From: Argyresthia goedartella
Taxonomy: Eukaryota > Arthropoda > Insecta > Lepidoptera > Argyresthiidae
NCBI GenBank assembly: GCA_949825045.1
Contig: OX463836.1
Location: 11,115,829-11,179,828, forward strand
Direction: 5' to 3'
DNA: 64,000 nucleotides
The stretch's first letter is position 1. Every line of letters begins with the position of its first letter. Shown here piece by piece: positions 1 to 8,068 of this stretch. A model generated the notes under the pieces. That model was not told the origin of the DNA. It searched no databases and worked only from the letters and a program-made list of their open reading frames with translations. The position numbers were made by a program, and so were the translations under genes.

Positions 1-426
1 ACATGTCTTATAATCGAATAAATATCAATTGAACACCTCTAGCAGCTGCGGGCTGCCGATTTCACATGCGCATGGGGCGTCCAATAGCAAACCGAATCAT
101 TTTAGAGTCAGAGCCCCATTGGTTATGAAGGCTTTCGTTTAGTAGTAAATAATTTGAAAACGTCAAGGAATCTAGAAGAAAAATTAACAAAATTAAGTTT
201 TACCTAAAACTTGTGATTTCTTGGATTCTAAAAGGAATATTAATATGGGTCTTATGCCAAAAATAGATATTAAAAATATGTTAAAACGAATTATTTGAAA
301 TTATAGAAATAGTCTAATTAAATAATAAACACTCTAAATTTTTGGCTAGCATTTTGGAAGCCGGCCGTCTCAGATGCTTTAGCTATTTTATTGTTTGCTT
401 TATTAAGTGGATTTATAAGTTGACGA
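1..426. repeat. 426-bp direct repeat, copy 1
   Basis: This stretch recurs at 1185-1610 in the same orientation without any indel. By eye I see two substitutions (AATATCAATT against AATATCATTT, and GAATCATTT against GAATCGTTT). It carries no ORF. The repeat may continue left of the window, so its true 5' limit is unknown. The ends do not read TG...CA, which argues against ordinary LTRs; a segmental duplication fits better. Confidence 0.9.
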
Positions 427-694
427 GGCAAGCTCTACGCCGCATCTATGGAGATGTTATGGTATCCATGGTGTATTCCAATAACGTTAGAACTAGTTAG
501 AACCATTGAGTAAAATTTTAGATAGAACGTCCGTTTAATACTATGGTTATTGTCAAATTTAGTCTTTAAAATCCAGAGGGCGATGCGGGCTACCATTTGG
601 CCCGCGCGATAACCGGCTCCTAAAGCGCTGCTGAGTGGTAGAAATTACCAACCGCAGATACCACGTTATCGGTTTGCACTGTTACAGTATAAAA

Positions 695-912
695 GCATAA
701 GATTAAACTTAAACATAAACATTTACATACAGCAGGCTCATACATTGCTTCTGGCCCCACAATAGAATTCTCTGTGTCGTGGGAACCAGAAACAGCGACT
801 TCACACACATATAAACATCCAAGACCTGTGTTTTTTGCCCCCAGCTGGGCATCGAACCCGTGACCTCTCACATGGTAGGCAAAGCCACAACCGCTGCGCC
901 ACAGAGGTCGTC
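695..912 (-). repeat. SINE family 1 copy
   Basis: Read on the minus strand it starts with a tRNA-like head: an A box (GTGGCGCAGCGGTTGTGG) and a B box-like stretch (GGTTCGATGCC). A core containing TCGCTGTTTCTGGTTCCCAC follows, then a tail ending near TGTATGTAAATGTTTATG. Related copies lie at 3411-3555, 16385-16555, 20190-20395, 24125-24330 and 57210-57402. It sits between the two copies of the 426-bp direct repeat. The spacers 427-694 and 913-1184 show nothing else. Confidence 0.85.
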
Positions 913-1184
913 TGGACTAATCTAGACTATGTATTTAATTTTCAAGTTTTGTAAATATTTCAACAATACCATTAGTAGTTTTCGTATGTTTTCAGACCAT
1001 ACTAAATAATAGCTTATAAAAGCAAGTATATAAAGAACTTACTTCATTGTTAATTCAGCAGCAGAAAACACGCAACAACACTTTAAGTAATCAAAACTTC
1101 TTTTTTGTCTACAGCTGTATATATTTTGCTGCTCATGCATAGTGCTCCCAACTAGAATCGATTTTGATCGATCCAAGACGAGTG

Positions 1185-1610
1185 ACATGTCTTATAATCG
1201 AATAAATATCATTTGAACACCTCTAGCAGCTGCGGGCTGCCGATTTCACATGCGCATGGGGCGTCCAATAGCAAACCGAATCGTTTTAGAGTCAGAGCCC
1301 CATTGGTTATGAAGGCTTTCGTTTAGTAGTAAATAATTTGAAAACGTCAAGGAATCTAGAAGAAAAATTAACAAAATTAAGTTTTACCTAAAACTTGTGA
1401 TTTCTTGGATTCTAAAAGGAATATTAATATGGGTCTTATGCCAAAAATAGATATTAAAAATATGTTAAAACGAATTATTTGAAATTATAGAAATAGTCTA
1501 ATTAAATAATAAACACTCTAAATTTTTGGCTAGCATTTTGGAAGCCGGCCGTCTCAGATGCTTTAGCTATTTTATTGTTTGCTTTATTAAGTGGATTTAT
1601 AAGTTGACGA
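1185..1610. repeat. 426-bp direct repeat, copy 2
   Basis: This is the second, almost identical copy of 1-426. After it the sequence continues ATACAAAATACGCG, whereas copy 1 continues GGCAAGCTCTACG, so the repeat boundary on this side is sharp. The 758-bp spacer contains one SINE family 1 insertion. Confidence 0.9.
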
Positions 1611-1725
1611 ATACAAAATACGCGAACCGTCGGAAATAATTAGTTTTTGAGTTTTTTTTAAATCGCCATTCAAGCATTCGGGACAGTGGGGATGTGGGAG
1701 TATTAGGGTAGATGTAGATACTTAC

Positions 1726-1980
1726 AATAATAAAAAAAAATACCTTGGACACATTTACACACATTGATCTAGCCCCAAACTAGGTTTCGCTGTATCTTGG
1801 GTACTAGACAACGATACACATACTTATATGGATAAATATTATACATAGATAGATAAACAACCATGACTAGGGTACAAACATCAGTTCTCATCAAACAAAT
1901 ATTCGCCCCCACCGAGACTCGAACCCGGGACCCTTGGCTTCGTAGGCAAGGTCACTGCCGACTCGGCCATTCGGGTCGTC
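1726..1980 (-). repeat. SINE family 2 copy
   Basis: On the minus strand the head reads GACGACCCGAATGGCCGAG, followed by a B box within CGGGTTCGAGTCTCGGTGGG. Then comes the family segment ATTTGTTTGATGAGAACTG, the shared core (GTCTAGTACCCAAGATACAG) and an A/T-rich tail at 1726-1740. Other copies: 4794-5045, 16560-16815, 19027-19556 and 36910-37160. Confidence 0.9.
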
Positions 1981-2330
1981 GCGGGTGGGAGGGAGGGTGG
2001 GGAAGGGGGAAACGACAAATTTGCCGTTTTTTAATACAAATACAAAAACGTTTCTTTGTTCATCATTGTTAGTAACTAGGTTTTATATAAGATGTCTTTC
2101 AAAGTTTATTGCCCTCGTGGCCATTGACCTTGCCCTTGAACTTGACCTTTCGTGTATATTTCGCAGAAAATTCACATTATAGCCAATTTTTACGCTCGGT
2201 GTCGTTCAAAGTTCAATGAACTCTTTCGCAGAAAATTTTTAGACAGTAGGTTTCATTCATTGCAATGCAGTTTCACATGTATTTTTCATTCAATATCAAA
2301 ATGAAAATATCTTTATTACTGAAAAATTTA
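1981..2330. other. No gene seen
   Basis: I see only unassigned sequence here, with an imperfect run of CTTGACCTT-like words at 2120-2150. Short open frames have no recognisable content. Confidence 0.5.
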
Positions 2331-2850
2331 ATATCATTGTTTGCCTCTTCTCTCCCACTCTGGTAGGAGATGAGCGAATAAACTTGAACCGATAGATTTT
2401 TAGATCTCCTTTAAAATTGGTTGTGTTTAGCAGATACAAATATTACAATATTAATTATAATAATCATTATGCAGGAATAAATATCTACAAAATTATCATC
2501 AGCGAGTTCTGTTTTGTTAAATTAACCCCGTGAAGTCTTGTCATTAATGTAATCTTGAACATGTCTATTTTTAAGCAAAGTATATTTTTCAAGGTTTCAA
2601 ATTGCAATATCAAAATCTCCAGAGGTATCTTGTTGTTGTAGATAATGGGCTGACCCTTGAAATAATTTCTAAATTTCGTGAGTCTAAACCGGGGCCCAAC
2701 TACCATGTGATTATTTTTTAGGTTAACGATATCAGCTATCGCTAATTTTGGAAAATATTGTAAGGTTCTGCGTATATTCTGTGATATAAAAACGTTTGAA
2801 TATCCGCTACTTTCCCCACAACAAGCTACTGTAAGATTTGACACTGAAAG
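2330..2850 (-). pseudogene. LINE 3' remnant (RT C-terminus and 3' UTR)
   Basis: The minus-strand frame at 2485-2844 encodes the C-terminal tail of a LINE polyprotein, with the signatures RFRLTKFRNYFKGQ and YNNKIPLEI. The same tail is found at 17845-18145 (minus) and, as its last part plus 3' UTR, at 7240-7621 (plus). All three share words such as CATCTCCAGAGGTATCTTGTTG or its complement. No reverse transcriptase core is left. The clade is uncertain: a Jockey/CR1-type LINE is likely from the KIPLE motif, but this is not proven. Confidence 0.65.
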
Positions 2851-3410
2851 TAAATAAAATAGACTAGCCTAGCAGAAGCCACATCCATTTTTTGGCTGAT
2901 GTTCCTAACAGCGTAAGACGCAGAACGTAATCTACCACCTAATTTATCAATGTGGGGACCACTGCAATTTGCTATCAATGGTTATTCCAAGAACTTCGTA
3001 TCATTTACAAATTCAAACGAGTTGCTGTCTAACACTAATTGCAATTGAATTACACGTCGCAATACTAGTCAGAGAGAGAATCTAGCTACTCGTTCCGCCC
3101 CTGTTTTAATCATATTAGCGACTTTCTGGCGACATTCGAATTTCCGGAGTTAGCAGCACCCATAAATACATTGCATACATCAGCATAAAGGAATAGCAAT
3201 CCAGTCCTGTCAAATCCACAATACGTCATCATCTAGTTGCCACATTCAACTTTTTTTGTAGTGCTTCGTTTTAAAAACGGCACGAAGGGTAATTGGCAGT
3301 GTTGTCGCGAGCGAAGCCATCGAAATACTGCGGAAAATAATTCTAAACATGGCTGCTGATTTCCGCGCGTACCGATTCCGCGCGACAAACGCCCGTTTTT
3401 TTACGATCTT
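2851..3410. other. No gene seen
   Basis: I see no coding potential. A short inverted pair, GTGCTTCGTTTTAAAAACGGCACGAAG (read as two arms around TTTTAAAAAC), lies near 3260-3290, and GC-rich sequence follows at 3300-3400. Confidence 0.4.
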
Positions 3411-3555
3411 TGCGTGGCGAAGCGGTTGTGGCTCTGCCTACCATGCGAGAGTTACATGTGTGTGACGTCGCTGTTTCTGGTTCCCACGAGGGTAACCTAG
3501 TGTGGGGCCAGAATCAATGAATGTGCCTGTATGTAACTGTTTATGTTATGTTATG
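3411..3555 (+). repeat. SINE family 1 copy, partial
   Basis: The A-box part of the head (GTGGCGAAGCGGTTGTGG) is followed directly by the core (ACGTCGCTGTTTCTGGTTCC) and the tail. The B-box segment seen in other copies is missing, so this copy has an internal deletion. Confidence 0.75.
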
Positions 3556-3611
3556 TTTTTATTGCGATAAACACGTTGTGTTATCTTAGCGTACAATTCT
3601 CGACAAACGCG

Positions 3612-3955
3612 CGTCAAGCGACCAGCTGCCCTATTAGGGCCTCTGTCTCAACTTTACGACTACTATACGTCGCGCCACACGTTATGAGCGGTGTCCTTGA
3701 ATGCGCAGTAGTCACTTTTCAATACCCGTACATATGCTCAGTAATTCCTGCTAACGTCGCCCAGCGCTTTTAATCCGTGGCGCGAGGTATACCACCGAGT
3801 AGCGATAATAGCCGAGACCTATGGCTTAACGTGTTCATTCGAAACATGGAAGCGCCCGCCATAAATACCATATAGAAAAGAGACGCCCATCCAGTAGCCG
3901 TCTCGGTCAGTATTGCTTAACTGCACAATCGTACCAGTACCTCTAGGAAACGGGC
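3612..3955 (-). repeat. SINE family 3 copy, interrupted
   Basis: It aligns to the copy at 25645-26022 through AGCTGCCCTATTAGGGCCTC, CACCGAGTAGCGATA and CCAGTAGCCGTCTCGG. On the minus strand this family has a tRNA-like head with a GCCGAGACGG segment, followed by a long body. This copy is split by a small TIR element at 3664-3791. Confidence 0.75.
3664..3791. mobile_element. Small MITE inside SINE family 3
   Basis: The insert is bounded by an inverted repeat: TATACGTCGCGCCAC on the left, and on the right the complement of TATACCTCGCGCCAC, one mismatch in 15. The uninterrupted SINE (25.8 kb) reads CGACTACTGCCACCGAGTAG across the junction, so this stretch is extra sequence of about 125 bp. A TA-type target site is compatible. 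No coding capacity. Confidence 0.65.
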
Positions 3956-3961
3956 GCTTTA

Positions 3962-4346
3962 ATCTTATACATTCCGCCGGAAGATAATCAAAACCGTTAG
4001 TTGATAAACTAACGCGGTATTGATCAACTATCGACAGATAGTAAACCAGACCGACAGAGTTTAGAATTTACGTTTTTTTTTACATGTCAACCTAACACGA
4101 ATACTATTCGGGGGCTTCGCTGCGCTCGCCCCCTATAGTCTTCACCTAAGCTACCGCAGTGTTTGCCCTGGTATTTCGTTTGCAATTCAAGTTTAAACCA
4201 GTTTACTATTTAACGGTTTTAACCGTTAGTTGATCAACTAACGCGTGATATAGTAAGCAGTACGCTACAGTTAGTTGACCAACTTACGAGAAAAAAAAAC
4301 GTTAGTTTATCAACTAACAGTTTTGACTATCTTACGGTGACATACA
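3962..4346 (-). mobile_element. MITE family D, complete copy
   Basis: A non-autonomous TIR element. Both ends carry AAGATA.TCAAAAC.GTTAGTTGATAAACTAACG-like arms of about 45 bp (described in parts). The subterminal palindrome CGTTAGTTGATCAACTAACG at 4224-4243 is perfect over 20 bp. The centre holds the module CTGCGGTAGCTTAGGTGAAG (minus strand) beside a GC-rich hairpin of the form GGGGGC-AGCGAAG-CCCCC. A second copy, split in two, lies at 57657-57809 and 59444-59680. No ORF. Confidence 0.8.
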
Positions 4347-4793
4347 TACTTCATGGCTTTTCCTATATGTAACTGCTGTAAGAGACGACATATACTCAAC
4401 TTATTACTACAGGTACAAACTACCGTCTCCCCAGAGCATTATGTTATGATGGATCATCCCGGTGACAACTCTGTAATCAACCTTAATGGATAGATAGAAC
4501 AAACGGCTAGGTGCGAGACGCACTAACGCTCAAAGGGTTTCTTGCTAAAGACTAATGGGTTTCTACCTAATTCGGTTCAATAATATAAGTATGTACATGA
4601 CGTACATGACACAGGCACACAAGTTTCAAAATAGAACCTACTGTGTCCTGACTAGAGCTGTTAGATTAACAGCTATATAGTTCGTTAGTCAATGAGTTTT
4701 GACTAGAGATGCAACGGATAGTGGTTAGGCCTTAATACCGAATATTCGCCTACGTTCTTGGCAGAAGCAGCGAATATTCGTTTATGTGCAAAT
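4347..4793. other. No gene seen
   Basis: Unassigned AT-rich sequence. I see no RNA gene, no repeat shared with other parts of the window and no meaningful ORF. Confidence 0.45.
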
Positions 4794-5045
4794 GACGACC
4801 CGAATGGCCGAGTTGGCAGTGAACCTGCTTACGAAGCCAAGGGTTCCGGGTTCAAGTCCCGGTGGGGGCAAATATTTGTTTGATGAGAATGGGTGTTTGC
4901 ACCCTATTCATGGTTGTTTATCTATCTGAGTATAATATTTATCTATATAAGTATGTGTATCGTTGTCTAGTACCCAAGATACAGGGAATCCTAGTTTGGG
5001 GCTAGATCAATGTGTGTAAATAGTGTCCAAGGTATTATTATTATT
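4794..5045 (+). repeat. SINE family 2 copy, full length
   Basis: This is the cleanest copy. The head is GACGACCCGAATGGCCGAG plus GTTCAAGTCCCGGTGGGGGC (tRNA-like A and B boxes). The linker ATTTGTTTGATGAGAATGGG follows, then the core GTCTAGTACCCAAGATACAG...GGGGCTAGATCAATG, then a (ATT)n tail at 5033-5045. The length of about 250 bp is usual for tRNA-derived SINEs. Confidence 0.92.
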
Positions 5046-5865
5046 ACATAATCTAATTTCAGTTGGGTGCAAGATGCCAGAGGCCTTCCGGCAGCATGTA
5101 AACTTGACATACACTTGAGTACACGGTCGTCTACCAACCCGGACCCGACACCCCTCGTTTCAGACTGCATTGAGCCAGCGTAGTGGATCGATCTTATTCA
5201 AATTAGAGAAATGAGAAAGGACAACCGTAAATTCGGGTTACATTGACTCTTAACTTTGTCCCAAATGGACAAAACGTAATAGCCTTATTGAATCTGATAA
5301 ACCTTAACATGAATTTCTTCATTTAATCCCTTTAGAGTCGCCGCAGTCTACATACTTTCTGATCGGCCGGTGGAGCTCGGTCAGGTTGGGCTGCCAGTTT
5401 AATTTGGCAAATACCGAATAGTTTAACAGTCTTACCTATAAAAAATAACTAATTTATGTTTGTAGACCTGTTTAAGCAAAATCCTCTTTAAACCCTATTG
5501 AGCGTTTTATGTTTTTGTGATTGAGAAAATTACAGCGAGTCAGTTTTAACTAAAAAGCTGTTGTGAGTTCGTTTATTATTTTATGGTATGTGGATGTCAG
5601 CTGAAGGGAGAGAATCAAAAGCCGTAAACTTAATAAAAAATAAAAAGTTCTTTGTAAACGAAACTCCTTACTACGTGGTACCAACAAACCGAAAAAACAT
5701 CCAACATAAATTCATGCATTGACAACTGACTGACGTTTGCTTTTGGCACTTGGTATACACCAAAGAGAATATAATGTATGATAATGCCTGAAATGGGCTC
5801 ATCGGACAGTAAGAGAAGGGTCTGTAGTATCTTATTATATGTCTGTGGTCTGAGGTACTTTAAGT
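5046..5865. other. No gene seen
   Basis: About 800 bp with no recognisable coding signature on either strand and no match to the repeat families noted elsewhere in the window. Confidence 0.4.
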
Positions 5866-6288
5866 TGTAATAGTAATTTATGTGACTGCTGCATAATGCC
5901 TAATTATGTACAGTTACATACACTAGTTTATCTACATACATATCATAAGCTCTCTTTGATGTGTTCAGGAACCGCATGTTTTATCGGCATTGTGGTTCTG
6001 CAATTGTTTAGCTTGTTCTTTAGTACCAACTTCACGCAGGCGGGCGTCGGCGTTCGAAATTTGAATGTCAGTACCAACTTCACAGACAAACTAGGGACGG
6101 CACGCGGGTGGGCGTCGGTGTTCGAAATTTGAATGTCATTATATGTAGAAAAACTACACATAATGACCATTATGTGTAGTTTTCCAGATACGAAACGAGT
6201 TTTTACCAAGTAGTTTAACGTAATGCTGATCGTAACGTGCGGTTTTTGAACGCAGTAAAGAGGGTTTATGATACGTGTGTAGATAAAA
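5866..6288 (+). mobile_element. Foldback/MITE family E, copy 1
   Basis: The terminal inverted arms begin TTTATCTACATACATATCAT (5927) and end with GATACGTGTGTAGATAAA (6287). The arms remain about 75% similar for roughly 75 bp. The interior has a tandem pair of GTACCAACTTCAC...GGGCGTCGG.GTTCGAAAT units (6023 and 6071) and a 16-bp perfect hairpin, AAAACTACACATAATG / CATTATGTGTAGTTTT, at 6150-6183 with a 2-nt loop. A shared 5' flank (TTTATGTGACTGCTGCATAATG) precedes the TIR. Copies 2 and 3 lie at 18150-18494 and 24850-25362. Confidence 0.8.
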
Positions 6289-6640
6289 GGTTTATAACGA
6301 TACTAAAATACAGATTTTATTTTATAAATCACAATTTTGTGAGAACGGGTTGTAAGACTGTTTTAACTCTATATTATGAGTGTCTTAGAGAAATTGAATC
6401 TTTATAAATAATACTGTTAAATTATAACCAGCTAGTAATGGCCTGTGATTATCACGGATAATGTTGCGCACTTGCTTACAGCTTCATACTGATTCAGAAC
6501 CCGTCTATACCATCGGCCGATGGAAAGTGTGTGGTCCACGGGGACTATGTCCGTCCTATTCCATCTTATTCAATAATAGAGAGATGTATGATGCAGATCA
6601 TCACTTTGACACTTTATACTTTATTGGACATTGAAAAATA
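6289..6640. other. No gene seen
   Basis: Unassigned AT-rich sequence. No repeat or coding signature recognised. Confidence 0.4.
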
Positions 6641-6954
6641 ACCAATATACAGACTGGTAACTAGAAAATATATGTACAAAGGCGAGCTTGTCTCCAACCA
6701 GATATTTATTCCAGCAAACCTAGGATGGACAGGGCATAATTAAATAATGGAATAGAAAGATGGTGTTCTTCCAAACGACTTTTAAAAATGTTGAGTGACT
6801 GACTGTCTCGGGTGGCACTCATCAACTTTTTTATCATTTTGTTTGATCCAAAGTTGACCACAAGGGTACAAGTACAGTACCCGGCGATAATGTTTACACA
6901 TCGGTCTTTGGAAATAGACTGCTTATTTCGGCTCTGTAATGTAGTCATTCTAAT
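6640..6954 (-). pseudogene. Possible transposon protein remnant, unrecognised
   Basis: The minus frame at 6706-6948 contains LVVNFGSNK, KLMSATRDSQSLN and LEEHHLSIPLFNYAL and ends in a proper stop. The composition looks protein-like rather than random, and the position directly beside a family-R repeat suggests a mobile-element remnant. I do not recognise the family. The sequence just left (AGGCGAGCTTGTCTCC) resembles the opposite strand at 14700 (AAGCTCGCCTTTGTACAC), which also lies in transposon debris. Confidence 0.35.
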
Positions 6955-7135
6955 CGAATATTTATTTTTTCAATTTTTGCATAACAATCTTACAGCGGTT
7001 TACAGAATACATACCAAGTTTCAACGGTGCAGTCCTAATAGTTTAGGAATAAAGTTGCTGTGACATATGGACAGATGGACAGACAGACTTGACGAAACTA
7101 TAGGGCTCCTTGTTTCTCTACGGAACCCTAAAAAG
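6955..7135 (+). repeat. Interspersed repeat family R
   Basis: The order is TCTTACAGCGGTTTACAGAAT, TAAAGTTGCTGTGACATATG, GGACAGATGGACAGACAGAC and finally CTCTACGGAACCCTAAAAA. The same order occurs at 28441-28780 continued at 36585-36660. Related variants lie at 19770-19930, 20600-20790 and 21485-21610. Repeats of this look are common in moth and butterfly genomes. Confidence 0.7.
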
Positions 7136-7239
7136 GAGTAAAAGGGCCAAATTAAAAAGGTCAACGTTTGATAATAGATCCTGCAGGGAACGAAAAAGGC
7201 TTAGCCTGGAGCCATTTTTACGTGTAAATCCACGGCTTC

Positions 7240-7621
7240 TACAGGTGATTATAACAATAAATTGAATAACTATAACTACTAGAAGTAGCTAGTCAATCAA
7301 TTAGTTTAAAGGCATGTTAAAGCGACTTTGTCGATAAAGGGTTATTACAATGTTCAAGATTTCTTAAATGACGGGACTGTATGGGGTTAATCTAGCTCAA
7401 CACAGATCTTGCTGTTAATGGTTTTTGTAATTATTTATTCCTGCTTACAACCTGCACTACAAATTTTTAAGACAGATCCAAAAATCAATCTGGGGGTGTT
7501 TATGCGCCCTTCTTCTTCCACAGTGGTCCAATGTAGAGAAGAGGCAAAAAATGACTTTTGCTAAGTATATGTAAATATCTACAGTAATAAAGAACTTTAA
7601 CTATTGACTATTGACTATTAA
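7240..7621 (+). pseudogene. LINE 3' remnant (plus strand)
   Basis: The sequence GGCATGTTAAAGCGACTTTG through CAATGTTCAAGATTTCTTAAATGACGG is the plus-strand version of the LINE tail at 17880-17980 (minus). It encodes the last RT residues (HVKATLS, GYYNV) and the 3' UTR, and ends in TTGACTA heptamer repeats (7595-7620). The Jockey-type LINE inserted directly after it. Confidence 0.6.
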
Positions 7622-7637
7622 TCTCAAATATACCCCC
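7622..7637. repeat. Target-site duplication, left copy (Jockey LINE)
   Basis: TCTCAAATATACCCCC here is identical to 12628-12643. It lies directly against the poly-T run (7638-7648) that is the poly-A tail of the minus-strand LINE. Confidence 0.93.
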
Positions 7638-8068
7638 TTTTTTTTTTTGTTGGAGGGGAAAAAATGGAATTACCCATGCCCAGGAGTCAGACCTCCCTGC
7701 TATGTCCGGGTCCCCACATATTGAGCGGGCATCAGCTCGTGTGGTATACGGACTAAAAATAACCCCTTTGTTTTTAACAGTTGTCTTAGTAAGAATTAAC
7801 TGTGAGCCATGGCCTCGGTATATGCTGAAGGCTTTCTACCTGCAATTTGCCCTTTTGGGCGATATATATGTGTATATGATATATATGGGAGGAGTTTGCC
7901 TGCTTACCCGATTTTATGAGAGGGCATCAGCTCATAGTCAACGGGCATGATAGCGGCATGTTAGGGGGCAGATATCCCCCGCTACTAAGAAGTGGTTATA
8001 TATAATTTTTGAGACCTATCCTAATCCTAAACTACTTTATATTTGGGTCATTTAGGGGGGCTCTGGCC

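Noticed and set aside
840..912. tRNA gene candidates at the heads of the SINEs
   Set aside because: The heads have A- and B-box-like words but fuse directly to SINE cores, do not fold into a full cloverleaf by eye, and recur many times with decay.
1..1610. LTR retrotransposon bounded by the 426-bp repeats
   Set aside because: No TG...CA ends, no PBS or polypurine tract at the junctions, and no coding sequence in the 758-bp interior.
1863..2072. Open frames over SINE family 2 copies (also 16401-16676)
   Set aside because: They are readings through a tRNA-derived SINE and recur at each copy with the same start (MTRVQTSVLIKQIF); not protein genes.
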